This document shows, piece by piece, positions 7,268-16,446 of a DNA stretch of 64,000 nt. The notes below the pieces were generated by a model. That model made no database searches and was not told where the DNA came from. It saw nothing but the letters and a program-made list of their open reading frames with translations. The translations under genes and the position numbers were made by a program. This DNA is from Sphingomonas sabuli (lineage in GTDB: Bacteria; Pseudomonadota; Alphaproteobacteria; Sphingomonadales; Sphingomonadaceae): NCBI RefSeq assembly GCF_014352855.1, contig NZ_CP060697.1:2314001-2378000 (forward strand). Direction: 5' to 3'. Each line of letters opens with the position of its first letter. Positions within the stretch are counted from its first letter, which is position 1.

Positions 7268-7589
7268 GACATGCTGGCGCACCGACTGACCAAGCCTCAA
7301 GTGTCGGACTTGGGTCGAAAACGGACACTAGCCCTTCGCTGTTTCGCCATAACCTGCGCCTGGCGCGTCCCTGTTCGTGTCGTTCCGCTTCCCTGTAACG
7401 GGGGATCAATTCCCTGTTCGGTTGATTAGGGAACTCGCCTTCAAAAACAGCGGAAAACTGCCGCTCCCGCGGGGGCGCCTCGCGGTCTTCGGCGGCAGAT
7501 AAGAAGAATTTCCCTGTAAACTACCATTTTCAGGGAATTTCCGTGGAGACTTGTGCTCCTCCAACTGGCCGCACCTCCACCTTCCTCGT
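7268..7589. repeat. gene-free 322-bp stretch with dispersed repeat and TTCCCTGT motifs
   Basis: No convincing gene is seen. A diverged copy of the imperfect palindrome lies at 7300-7332 (AGTGTCGG and CGGACACT arms, shared CTAGCCC tail). After it, TTCCCTGT recurs at 7389-7396, 7410-7417 and 7510-7517. TCCCTGTTCG recurs at 7368-7377 and 7411-7420, and the opposite orientation CAGGGAA occurs at 7531-7537. A CGGGGGCG-rich segment (7465-7480) lies between. Such CAGGGAA-rich stretches are a familiar scar of mobile DNA in sphingomonads and rhizobia. This marks the border between the low-GC accessory part and the high-GC core. Confidence 0.55.
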
Positions 7590-9519
7590 TCAGAAATCCG
7601 CCGCGAGCGTTGCGGCGACGCGGCGGGTGTCGCTGAAGCGCAGCGATCCGTTCGACGCCGCGTCCCACGCGTAGCTGTCGAACAGGTTGGTCACCTGGAC
7701 GCGCAGGACGGCCGGGACCGCAGCAAGCTTGAACCGGTAGCGCGCGCCGATGTCGACCGTCGTCTTGGGGCCGGTCGTCAACTGTTCTCCGCCCAGCGCT
7801 TCGTGCACCTGGGAGCCGGCGGCCTGACTGCTGCGGTTGTTGAGACCCAAGTCGATGGACAATGGGGCGAAGAAGGGCAGGCGATAATCGGCGTTGAAGC
7901 GCAGCGTACGGCCCGCGATGCCAACCGGCTTCGGCCCGATCACGCCCAGGCTGACGGCCTCGCCCGAAACTTCGGCATCGAGGAGGACGGCGCCGCCGAT
8001 CACGGTCAGCCCCGGCGCGGGCTGTCCCGCCAGCGACAGTTCGATCCCGCGATGGCGGACCGTGCCGAGCTGGCGATAGACGCGGTCGGGATCGAGCGTG
8101 AAATAGGGTTTGCGCACGTCGAACAGGCCGGCGACGAAATTGACACCAGGCGCGATCGTATAGCGGATGCCGGCGTCCCGCTGGCTGGTGCGCAGCGCCG
8201 GCGGTGCACTGTTGCGGTTGACCGCATTCGCGGGCGCGGTGCCGCTTTCTTCAAGTCCGCGGGTGTAGCCGGCATATGCGACGAGCTTCGGCGTCAGATA
8301 GGCGGCGACGGTGCCGTTGATGAGCCACGGATCGTCCTTCGTCACTAGCGGCGACAGGCCCGGGAGATTGCTGACCTTTTCATAGTTGGCCTTCTGGACG
8401 CCTAAGCTGAGCTCGCCGACGCCCGGCCAGCGACCCTCATAGCCGATGCCGCCGGTGAGCTGGCGGATGTGATCGTCGGAATCCGCCCCGAACAGGAATT
8501 CAGGTTCGGGCGCATCCACCCGGGTCGCGATCGAGGCCGGGCCAAGGTCGACGACCGCGGTCGGTCCGTAATTGCGGCGGGTAGCGCGCCCGCGCGCCGT
8601 GACGTGGATGGTATGCCGCCGGCCGCCTTCGGTGCGTGTGTGAGACAGGCGAGCCTCGCCGGACGTCGACCGCGACGACGCGTCTTCACTGGCCACCACG
8701 GTGCGGTTCGCCGATCCGTCAGGCTGGACGTTGCGATACAATTCGGTGCGCAATTGCGTGGCGACGTTTTCCCAGCGGAATAGCCCGCCGCGCACTTGCC
8801 AGCTGTACGACAGCGCGACCGTCGCGAGGCTGCCGAAGAAGTGCCGCCTGGCCTTGCTGATTGTCCAGTCGAGCCCGAAATATCGCCGCTCCACCTTGGG
8901 CGGCAGGTAGGCGCCGCCGGTAAAGATCAGCGGCATGTTGCGGTCGTGCGGGATCATCACGTTGCCGTAGAAACTGTTGACCTCGACCCGGTCGCTGGGC
9001 CGCCAGCGGAGCACGCCGCCCAACTGCGTGCTGCGATTATCGTCGCCGTCGAACGCCTCCTGGTATCGGTAGGAGAAGCCGGCGGCGAGGCTGAGGCGGT
9101 CGCGGACGATCGGCAGCTGGCCGTCGAGATCGAACCCGTGAGAGCCGAACGGGCCAAGATATGACCGGGCTCAACACCGCCTCGTTGCCGGACTTACGCA
9201 GCGCGAAGTCGGCGATGCCGGTCGGGGCCGGGAAGGGGTAGCTTTGCGCGGTCAGCCCGACACGGATCGTCGACCCGCTGGCAATCCGCCCGAAGCCGCC
9301 ATGTTCTGTCAGCGAAAGACCTTCCAGGCGGATGTTGCCGGCCTGGCCCGCACTAAAGCCGCGCACGTCATCGGGGCTGTACAGGCCGATCTTCTCATTG
9401 CCGACACTGGTGCCGAAAGCGTCACCTGCGGACTTCACCGCATTTTCATCGGCGCGCTGCGCCAGCGCGGGGGCGGCGGAAGCGAGTAGGAAAATTGCAG
9501 CGCCAAACGACCGGATCAT
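7590..9519 (-). pseudogene. TonB-dependent outer-membrane receptor with a single-base frameshift
   Basis: Two reading frames together give one receptor of about 642 residues. The first runs from an ATG at 9519 with signal peptide ...APALAQ through a plug-like segment (DDVRGFSAGQAGNIRLEGLS) to NEAVLSPV. The second continues with YLGPFGSHGF and ends in a barrel with a C-terminal Phe (VAATLAADF). Joining them needs the removal of one base near 9162 (plus strand, within 9158-9165). Late motifs such as GLFDVRKPYF and RHRGIELSLAG resemble siderophore or metal-complex receptors. The gene is divergent from the DsbD-like gene. Either the gene is broken or the assembly has an error. The substrate is unknown. 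Confidence 0.75.
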
Positions 9520-9648
9520 GAAAGCCCTTCCCATTGTGTCGGGCAAATGTGCGGGTCGCCGGTGCGCAGCATAAGTGCCGGTCAGCCCCGCCAAGACCAT
9601 GACCTTCGGCACCTGTTTCGACCTGCGAACGGTGCCAGCAATGCCGTC

Positions 9649-11715
9649 ATGACCAGACTTTTCCTTCGGATCGCGGCCTGGGCCGCTCATGCGATTGTTG
9701 CGGCACTGCTGCTGGGCTCAGTGGCCCGGGCGCAGCTTCCGCCCGCTGGCGAGAACGCGATCAGCGCGCGCCTGCTGGCGGAATCGCCGACGGTCGCGCC
9801 CGGCGGGAAGGTGACGCTCGCGATTGCCATGCAGCCGCGGCCGGGGTGGCATGGCTATTGGCAGAACCCGGGCGACAGCGGCGGCGAAACCAAGGTCGAC
9901 TGGACGCTCCCGGCCGGTGTCACCGCGGGGCCGCTACAATATCCGGTGCCGCACCGGCTGCTGTTCTCCGGCATGATGAATTACGTCTACGAAAGCGGTT
10001 ACGCGCTGCTGGTCGACATCGCCGTGCCGCAGGGGATTGCGGCGGGCTCGTCGCTGCCGGTGCGGGCGAAGGTCGATTATATCGCCTGCACGTCGGAGGT
10101 GTGCGTTCCCGAAAAGGCGGAGCTTGCGTTGACCCTGCGCGCCGGGGCGCCGAGCACCGCCAATGCGGCGACGTTCGATGGTTTCAGGAAGGCCCTGCCC
10201 AAGCCGCTCGGCAGCCAGGCGCGGTTCGAACTTGCCGGCGACCGGTTCCGGCTGGCCGTGCCGCTCCCGGCCGGGGTGGCGGCGAAATCGCCCTATTTCT
10301 ATCCGCTCAGTTACGGCGCGTTCGAACATAATGCCGTGCAGACCGTGACTCGCACCGGCGACACGTTGATCGTCGACGTCGAATCGGCGGGCTCAGCGCC
10401 GACGGAGGTCGCGGGCGTACTCGATCTCGGTACGGGCACCGGCCTGTCGCTGACGGCTGTTCCCGGACCGGTGGCTGCTGCCGGGGCGGCACCGGGTGCC
10501 ACGTCCGAAACGGGGCTGACGGCCATCCTCGCGGCCCTGTTCGGCGCGATCCTCGGCGGGCTGCTGCTCAACCTCATGCCGTGCGTTTTTCCGATCCTCA
10601 GCCTCAAGGCCCTCAGCCTGGCCAAGGCGGGCGGAGAAGAAGGCGCGGCGCGGCGCGATGCCCTCGCTTATACGGCTGGCGCGGTGCTGACCTGCCTTGC
10701 GCTCGGCGCCGGGCTGCTGGCACTGCGCGCGACCGGCGTTGCGGCAGGCTGGGCCTTCCAGCTGCAGGATCCGCGAGTCATCTTCATCCTCCTGCTGCTG
10801 GTCACGGCCATCGCGCTCAACCTGGCGGGACTGTTCGAACTGCCCGCCGTTACTGGCGGCGACCGGCTGGCCGGCCAACGCGGCGCGCGCGGGTCGTTCT
10901 GGACCGGTGCGCTGGCGGCCTTCGTGGCGACCCCTTGCACGGGACCCTTCATGGGGGTCGCCCTCGGTGCTGCGCTCATCCTGCCAGTGGCTGCGGCGCT
11001 GGCGATCTTTGCCGGTCTCGGCCTCGGGCTTGCCTTGCCTTTCCTGCTTCTCGGCTTCGTCCCGGCCCTGCGCCGGCAGCTGCCGCGCCCGGGACCCTGG
11101 ATGGCGCGTTTCCGCCGCCTGCTGTCGATCCCGATGTTCGTCACTGCACTCGCGCTGGCGTGGGTGCTCGGGCGGCAATCGGGCGCCGATGGCATGGCCC
11201 TCGGGCTTGCCGCGGCACTTGCGCTCGCTCTTGCCTTGTGGATCGCCGGCCGCCGGCAGCAGGGCGGCGGGCGCGCCTGGCTGGGCCTTGTGCCGGCGGC
11301 CGCTGCGGCAGTTGCAGCCCTGGTTTTCCTGCCCGCCGCGGGCAGCACCGTGACGCCAGCTTCCAAGTCGGCCGAGAGCAATCTCAAGACCGAACCGTTC
11401 AGTGAGGCGCGGCTGGCCGAGCTGCAGCAAGGCGGGCGCAAGGTGTTCGTCTATTTCACCGCCGACTGGTGCCTGACCTGCAAGGTCAACGAAAAGGTCG
11501 CGCTGGAACGGTCCGACGTCGCCAAGGCCTTCGGAACGGGCGAGGTCGCGGTCCTGGTCGGCGACTGGACGACGGGCGATGCGGCGATCGGCCGGTTTCT
11601 CGAAGCCCACGGCCGCTCGGGCGTCCCGCTCTACCTTTTCTACGCGCCGGGCCGTCCGGTCGTGACATTGCCGCAGGTGCTGACCCCGGCCCGCCTCATT
11701 TCACTCGTCAGCTAG
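9649..11715 (+). CDS. DsbD/ScsB-like protein-disulfide reductase
   Basis: The 688-residue protein starts with a signal peptide ending ARAQ, followed by a periplasmic domain with the pair ACTSEVC (ScsB/DsbD-like N-terminal domain). The middle has about eight membrane helices containing the two redox cysteine sites LMPCVFP and ATPCTGP. It ends in a thioredoxin-like domain with WCLTC (residues 607-611) and a cis-Pro near SGVPLY. Family members pass electrons from cytoplasmic thioredoxin to periplasmic partners. The start at 9649 is chosen because the longer frame adds no signal-like sequence. The next gene, a thioredoxin-like lipoprotein 13 nt downstream, is a plausible partner. ScsB relatives are linked to copper tolerance, which fits the PCu(A)C and Sco genes further on. 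Confidence 0.88.
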   Translation: MTRLFLRIAAWAAHAIVAALLLGSVARAQLPPAGENAISARLLAESPTVAPGGKVTLAIAMQPRPGWHGYWQNPGDSGGETKVDWTLPAGVTAGPLQYPVPHRLLFSGMMNYVYESGYALLVDIAVPQGIAAGSSLPVRAKVDYIACTSEVCVPEKAELALTLRAGAPSTANAATFDGFRKALPKPLGSQARFELAGDRFRLAVPLPAGVAAKSPYFYPLSYGAFEHNAVQTVTRTGDTLIVDVESAGSAPTEVAGVLDLGTGTGLSLTAVPGPVAAAGAAPGATSETGLTAILAALFGAILGGLLLNLMPCVFPILSLKALSLAKAGGEEGAARRDALAYTAGAVLTCLALGAGLLALRATGVAAGWAFQLQDPRVIFILLLLVTAIALNLAGLFELPAVTGGDRLAGQRGARGSFWTGALAAFVATPCTGPFMGVALGAALILPVAAALAIFAGLGLGLALPFLLLGFVPALRRQLPRPGPWMARFRRLLSIPMFVTALALAWVLGRQSGADGMALGLAAALALALALWIAGRRQQGGGRAWLGLVPAAAAAVAALVFLPAAGSTVTPASKSAESNLKTEPFSEARLAELQQGGRKVFVYFTADWCLTCKVNEKVALERSDVAKAFGTGEVAVLVGDWTTGDAAIGRFLEAHGRSGVPLYLFYAPGRPVVTLPQVLTPARLISLVS

Positions 11716-11728
11716 AAGGAAGAAACCC

Positions 11729-12343
11729 ATGAGACTGTCGTTGCCCATCTATGCCACCGTGGCCTTGCTGGCCGCGTGCACCGATACCCCCCAGGTTCAG
11801 GCCGCCAATGTCATCGGCAAGCCCGCGCCGAACTTCACGCTTCCCAGCATCGATGGAAAGCAGGTCAGCCTGTCCGACTATCGCGGCAAGACCGTGGTGC
11901 TGGAATGGACCAACCCCGAATGCCCGTTCGTGCGCAAGCATTACGGTAGCGGCAATATGCAGAAGACGCAGGCCACGGCGATCAAGGACGGAGCCGTGTG
12001 GCTGTCGATCAATTCCGGCGCGCCCGGAAACCAGGGGCACATGACCGCTGCCGAAGCGAAGGGCGTCGTGGCCAAGTCCGGCGCGCGGCCGACCGCTTAC
12101 CTGCTCGATCCGTCGGGCAAGGTCGGCCACGCCTATGACGCGAAGACCACGCCGCACATGTACATCATCAACAAGTCCGGGACGCTGGTTTACGCAGGCG
12201 GCATCGACGACAAGCCGAGCGCCGACCAGGCCGACATCAAGACCGCCCGCAACCACGTCCTTGCCGCGCTCGCGGAAATCAAGGCCGGCAAGAAGGTGTC
12301 GGTCGCGACGGCCCGGCCCTACGGCTGCTCGGTGAAATATTGA
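11729..12343 (+). CDS. thioredoxin/peroxiredoxin-like lipoprotein
   Basis: This 204-residue protein has a lipoprotein signal (LLAAC, Cys17) and an AhpC/TSA-type redoxin fold. A peroxiredoxin-like site reads TNPECPFVRKHY with Cys65, and there is a second cysteine near the end (PYGCSVKY, about Cys200) that could act as the resolving residue. It lies 13 nt after the DsbD-like gene and overlaps the next start as TGATG, so the three genes look co-transcribed. A role as an envelope peroxidase or thiol carrier reduced by the DsbD-like protein is an inference from fold and position. Confidence 0.82.
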   Translation: MRLSLPIYATVALLAACTDTPQVQAANVIGKPAPNFTLPSIDGKQVSLSDYRGKTVVLEWTNPECPFVRKHYGSGNMQKTQATAIKDGAVWLSINSGAPGNQGHMTAAEAKGVVAKSGARPTAYLLDPSGKVGHAYDAKTTPHMYIINKSGTLVYAGGIDDKPSADQADIKTARNHVLAALAEIKAGKKVSVATARPYGCSVKY

Positions 12344-13485
12344 TGGCGGGACGAACGCGCCCTGCGCTGATTGCGCTTGCCGTTCTGATGTCGTCGGCCG
12401 GGGCCGCGGTCGCGGCGGTTCCGACCGCCCCGGCTTCGCCGGGCAAAGAGGCGGCGGCAAGCTATTTCCCGCCGGACGAGGAGCTGCAGAAGATGCTCGT
12501 CACTGTCGTCGGCCGCGGCGAGGTCAAGGGCGTCGTGCTTGGCCTGCTCGAACCGGACGGCCGCCGCCGAATCGTCAGCTTCGGCGATGCGGGCACAGGC
12601 GAGCCGCCGCTATCCGGCGACACGGGTTTCGAGATCGGGTCGATCACCAAGACCTTCACCACGACCGTCTTGGCGGACATGGTCCGCAAGGGGGAAGTCG
12701 CGCTGGATGACCCCGTGTCCAAGTATCTGCCCGCCGGCGTGCGCGTGCCATCCCGCGGCGGGCGGCAGATCACTCTAGTCGATCTTGCGACGCACATGTC
12801 GGGCCTGCCGCGGTCGCCCGTCGGATACCAGGTACCCGACATGAACAATCCGTTCGCAGCGTTCGAGGCCAAGCACCTTTACGCCTTCCTGTCGTCCTAC
12901 GAACTAGATCGAGATATTGGCGCCCGCTTCGAATATTCGAACCTCGGCGGCGGCCTGCTCGGCCATGCACTGGCCCGGGCGGCAGGCGCTGCTTCGATAG
13001 ACGCCCTGATCGGCGAACGCATCCTCGCTCCACTTGGCATGTCGGCAACGGGTTTCGGTCGCCAGTCCAATTTGCGCCATCCGATGGCCAAGGGCCACAA
13101 TCCGCAGGGCGAGGTCGTCCCTCACTGGACGTGGGCCGTTCTGGCCGGGGCAGGCGGGCTGCGTTCAACTGCCGCCGACATGCTGACCTACCTCGAAGCC
13201 AATATCGGCGCGCCACAATCGCCGCTGGAGGCGGCGATGCGGGATGCGCATCAGCCGCGCAGGCCCACCAGCGACAGGGGCGACAGCGTCGCCCTCGGCT
13301 GGCAGCACCTCCAACGCGGCGGCCGTACGATCATCCACCACGGCGCTCGCACCAGCGGATTTCAATCCTACATCGGCTTCGACCCGCAAACTGGGGCGGG
13401 GGCAATCGTGTTGGGCAATTCTCGCGGCTTCAACGCGCATTCCACGATTGTTCTGCAGATGCTCCGGGTGCCGGGCGCGCCATGA
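12343..13485 (+). CDS. periplasmic serine hydrolase, beta-lactamase class C/AmpH family
   Basis: This 380-residue protein has a signal peptide (ending AVAAV or nearby) and all three class C motifs: SITK with Ser100 and Lys103, YSN at 198-200, and HHG at 332-334 in the KTG position. Members are penicillin-recognising esterases, DD-peptidases or amidases. Real AmpC activity cannot be assumed because KTG is replaced. The ATG at 12343 overlaps the preceding stop (TGATG), showing translational coupling with the thioredoxin-like lipoprotein. An alternative in-frame TTG one codon earlier is not needed. Confidence 0.85.
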   Translation: MAGRTRPALIALAVLMSSAGAAVAAVPTAPASPGKEAAASYFPPDEELQKMLVTVVGRGEVKGVVLGLLEPDGRRRIVSFGDAGTGEPPLSGDTGFEIGSITKTFTTTVLADMVRKGEVALDDPVSKYLPAGVRVPSRGGRQITLVDLATHMSGLPRSPVGYQVPDMNNPFAAFEAKHLYAFLSSYELDRDIGARFEYSNLGGGLLGHALARAAGAASIDALIGERILAPLGMSATGFGRQSNLRHPMAKGHNPQGEVVPHWTWAVLAGAGGLRSTAADMLTYLEANIGAPQSPLEAAMRDAHQPRRPTSDRGDSVALGWQHLQRGGRTIIHHGARTSGFQSYIGFDPQTGAGAIVLGNSRGFNAHSTIVLQMLRVPGAP

Positions 13486-13562
13486 TCCGCGCATCGCGGC
13501 GGGCGCGTAACCATGACTTCCGACCTATGGCAACTCCGCAGACTATCTGGCAAATTCGCGCC

Positions 13563-14690
13563 ATGACACGCCATTTCAGCAGCCGGCATCGCTGGCTCTT
13601 CAGTCTCGCGGCCCTGTTCGTCTGGGCCGTGATTGGTGCGCGGGTGGTCGAATCGATCGTCACCGCCACGCCGTTGCGAGGGTCGCTGGTCTCGCCGTTA
13701 TGGCTGGTCCCGTTTGCGCTGTGCGGCCTAGCAATGCTTGGCTCGATGACGCTGCGGCTGTCCAAGGTGCAATGGTGGTCGCTCATCGCGGTCCAGTTCG
13801 TCTCGATCCTGGCAATGATCGTGCTGCTCAACTGGTCGCTGATGGCGATGTTTCTCGTGCCTTTGGCCTGGCAGGTCGGCTTTGCTCTGCCGGCCCTTCG
13901 CGCGGTTGGGCTGGTCCTGGCGCAAACGATCGTCGCCAACCTCGTCCTCGCCATCGTGCCCAACCCGGACCTTTGCTGGGTCAACTGGATGGCGTTCGGG
14001 CTGCAGATGTCGACGCTGGTCACCGCGGTCGCCCTGCGGCGCGAAGCGGAAACCGCAGAGGCGCTGGCAAGCGCGCATGCGGTCATCGCCAACAATGCCC
14101 GCGACGCGGAACGGACGCGTATCTCCCGCGAACTCCACGATGCCTGGGGTCACGAACTCACCGCGCTCGGCTTGCAGCTGGAAATCGCCAGCCATGTCAG
14201 CGACCTCGGGCGCGCCAACGACCATGTACTCAAGGCGCGCGGTCTTGCCAGCGAACTCCTGGGGAAGGTCCGCGACGTCGTTTCGACATTGCGCGAAGCC
14301 GAGCGCTGCGACCTAAAGCAAGCGCTCGAAGCGCTGGCCGAACGCGTGCCGTCGCCGGCCGTGCACGTCGACGTATCGTCGCGCGTGCAGCTCACGCCCG
14401 ACCAGGCGTACGCCCTAATGCGGTGCGCGCAGGAAGCGGTGACTAATGCCGTGCGCCATTCCCAGGCCAAGAACCTGTGGCTTCAGGTCGCGTCCGACGA
14501 AGGCGGCGTGCGGTTGATCGCGCAGGATGACGGCGCGGCCCGCCCGGCGCCGTCGAAGGCCGGTTCCGGACTGCGCGGCATGCGCGAGCGGGTCGAACTG
14601 CTGGGCGGAAAGCTCGCGGTCCGCAAGGAGCGCGGCGCAGGCTTCACCGTCGATGCGTGGCTGCCGCTGGGACCGCCGCAACCCGCATGA
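13563..14690 (+). CDS. sensor histidine kinase, NarL-type (HisKA_3)
   Basis: This 375-residue inner-membrane protein has about five or six hydrophobic helices in the first 160 residues and no clear periplasmic sensor domain. Next comes a HisKA_3 dimerisation helix with ISRELHDAWGHELT (phospho-accepting His192) and a HATPase_c domain with QEAVTNAVRHS, and G boxes around DDGAARP and GSGLRGMRERVELLGG. The short sensor resembles DesK/LiaS-type kinases that feel membrane or envelope state. I start at ATG 13563, although an ATG at 13527 would add 12 residues. The stop overlaps the response regulator start as ATGA, so kinase and regulator are made together. Confidence 0.87.
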   Translation: MTRHFSSRHRWLFSLAALFVWAVIGARVVESIVTATPLRGSLVSPLWLVPFALCGLAMLGSMTLRLSKVQWWSLIAVQFVSILAMIVLLNWSLMAMFLVPLAWQVGFALPALRAVGLVLAQTIVANLVLAIVPNPDLCWVNWMAFGLQMSTLVTAVALRREAETAEALASAHAVIANNARDAERTRISRELHDAWGHELTALGLQLEIASHVSDLGRANDHVLKARGLASELLGKVRDVVSTLREAERCDLKQALEALAERVPSPAVHVDVSSRVQLTPDQAYALMRCAQEAVTNAVRHSQAKNLWLQVASDEGGVRLIAQDDGAARPAPSKAGSGLRGMRERVELLGGKLAVRKERGAGFTVDAWLPLGPPQPA

Positions 14691-15331
14691 TCCGGGTTGT
14701 CCTTGTCGACGACCAGATGCTCGTCCGCCAAGGGGTGCGGGGGCTGCTCGAACTCCTGCCCGATATCGAAGTCGTCGGCGAAGCGTGCGACGGCGAGGAA
14801 GCGCTGGCGGTCGTGCCGGAGCTCAAGCCCGACGTGCTTTTGCTCGACGTGCGCATGCCGCGGCTCGACGGCATTGCGGTGCTCAAGGGGCTGGCCGCCA
14901 TGGACGCGTTGCCGCCGACGCTTGTGCTGACGACGTTCGACGATGGCGATGCCGCGCTCGAAGCGGCCAAGGCCGGGGCCAAGGGCCTGATGCTCAAGGA
15001 CGTGTCGCTGGAACAGCTGGCGGAGGCGATCCGATCGCTGGCCGGCAATGGCTCGGCGCTGCAGCCGGCGATGACCGAAAGCCTGATGGCCGCCATCCGC
15101 CGCAACGCCGAACCCCCGCCCGACGATTTCAAGGGCGACACGCTGACCGCCCGCGAGCGCGAGATCCTCCACCTCATTTGCGCGGGCTACAGCAACAAGG
15201 AAATCGCCGACGTGCTGTCGCTCGCGGAAGGCACCGTGAAGAACCACGTTTCCAACCTGCTGCTCAAGCTTGGCGCCCGCGACCGGACTCGCGCCGCCTT
15301 GAAGGCGTTGCAGCACGGGCATCTGCGCTAG
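14687..15331 (+). CDS. response regulator with LuxR-type DNA-binding domain (NarL/FixJ family)
   Basis: The 214-residue protein has a receiver domain with the acidic pair Asp8/Asp9, phosphorylation site Asp54 (LLLDVRMP) and a conserved Lys near residue 104 (LMLKD). It also has a C-terminal LuxR helix-turn-helix (LTAREREIL, SNKEIADVLSLAEGTVKNH). It overlaps the kinase gene by four bases and is its obvious partner. Targets are unknown. The neighbouring envelope redox and copper genes are candidates, and autoregulation of the kinase operon is common in this family. Confidence 0.92.
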   Translation: MIRVVLVDDQMLVRQGVRGLLELLPDIEVVGEACDGEEALAVVPELKPDVLLLDVRMPRLDGIAVLKGLAAMDALPPTLVLTTFDDGDAALEAAKAGAKGLMLKDVSLEQLAEAIRSLAGNGSALQPAMTESLMAAIRRNAEPPPDDFKGDTLTAREREILHLICAGYSNKEIADVLSLAEGTVKNHVSNLLLKLGARDRTRAALKALQHGHLR

Positions 15332-15421
15332 GCTCCAAATACGTATCGGCAGCTTGCCGACCTCGTCAGGGCAGCGGCTTCGGTTGACGCCGGCAAGCGT
15401 GCTGGCCCACAGGGCCGCGTG

Positions 15422-15853
15422 ATGAAACCTGCCCTTTATCTCGCCGCCGTCCTGCTCACCGCCTGCAGCGGGGAGGCGCCGGCCCCCGACGTCGCCGTGC
15501 AGGACGCCTGGGTGCGCGCGACGCTGCCCGGCCAATCGGTCGGCGCGGCCTATCTGACCATCGCCAACCGGGGCGGCGGGACGGACCGGCTGGTCGGCGT
15601 CTCCACGCCCGCCGGAAATGCTGCCTTGCATGCGTCGACCATGGACGGCGGCGTGATGCGGATGCGCGCCCTCGACGGCCTCGACATCCCGGCCAACGCC
15701 ACGGTCGATCTGAAGCCGCACGGAACCCACGTCATGATCACTGGCGTTGCCCAGCCGCTCAGCACCGGACAGTCGGTGCCGCTGCGCCTGACGTTCGAAA
15801 GGTCCGGCGTGCGCGACGTCACCGCGGCGGTCCGGCCGGGGAATGCGCTGTGA
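15422..15853 (+). CDS. PCu(A)C copper chaperone (periplasmic, lipoprotein-like)
   Basis: This 143-residue protein begins with a lipoprotein-type leader (LLTAC, Cys15). It carries the complete copper-binding signature of the family, H-x10-M-x21-H-x-M: His70, Met81, His103 and Met105. PCu(A)C proteins bind Cu(I) in the periplasm and help load CuA of cytochrome oxidase. Their usual partner, Sco, is the very next gene, with overlapping stop and start (GTGA). The GTG just before the ATG at 15422 is less likely as start. Confidence 0.92.
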   Translation: MKPALYLAAVLLTACSGEAPAPDVAVQDAWVRATLPGQSVGAAYLTIANRGGGTDRLVGVSTPAGNAALHASTMDGGVMRMRALDGLDIPANATVDLKPHGTHVMITGVAQPLSTGQSVPLRLTFERSGVRDVTAAVRPGNAL

Positions 15854-16446
15854 AGCAGCTCCGGCTCGTCCTGTGGGGCCTCGTCGCGCTGGCGCTCGCC
15901 GGGCTTGCATTCCTCCTGTTGCGGCCGGCGCCGCCCGTTGCGAACGCGCCGCAGGTCGCCGTCCAGTCCAGCTTCGGCGCGCCGTTCAATCTGGTCGATG
16001 CGCAGGGCCGGCCCTTCGCCAGCAGTCAGCTCAACGGCACGCCCTATGCGCTGTTCTTCGGTTTCACCCATTGCCCGGATGTCTGCCCGACGACGCTGGC
16101 GCGGCTGGCGAAGCTGCGCACCGAATTGGGGCAGGGTGACGATGCCTTTCGGATCGTCTTCGTCACCGTCGATCCGGATCGCGACGGACCGAAGGAAGTC
16201 GGCGCATATGCCGATGCCTTCAACACGCCGATCGTCGGGCTGACCGGTACAGCGGCACAGATCGACCGGGTCAAAAAGGACTTCGGCATCTATTCGGCCA
16301 AGGTGCCGGGGGACGGCGCGGACTATAGCGTCGACCATACGGCGACGGTCCTGCTGTTCGACCGCAACGGCAAGTTCGTCGCAACCATCGCGCCCGACGA
16401 ACAGGACGGTCCGGCGCTGGACAAGATCCGGCGCATCGCCGGCTGA
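15850..16446 (+). CDS. SCO1/SenC family protein, cytochrome oxidase copper assembly
   Basis: This 198-residue membrane-anchored protein has one N-terminal helix (residues 5-24) and a thioredoxin-like fold with the copper site THCPDVCP (Cys75, Cys79) and His163 (SVDHTAT). Sco proteins act with PCu(A)C as thiol reductases or copper donors for the CuA site of cytochrome c oxidase. It uses a GTG start overlapping the chaperone stop. SelO follows with a TGATG overlap, so the three genes form one operon. Confidence 0.93.
   Translation: MKQLRLVLWGLVALALAGLAFLLLRPAPPVANAPQVAVQSSFGAPFNLVDAQGRPFASSQLNGTPYALFFGFTHCPDVCPTTLARLAKLRTELGQGDDAFRIVFVTVDPDRDGPKEVGAYADAFNTPIVGLTGTAAQIDRVKKDFGIYSAKVPGDGADYSVDHTATVLLFDRNGKFVATIAPDEQDGPALDKIRRIAG

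Noticed and set aside
9150..9175. Programmed frameshift in the TonB-dependent receptor
   Set aside because: No slippery run, stop codon context or downstream structure typical of recoding is seen, so error or mutation is simpler.
10393..11610. 405-codon frame antisense to the DsbD-like gene
   Set aside because: Arg/Gln-rich shadow; the DsbD-like frame has all redox motifs.
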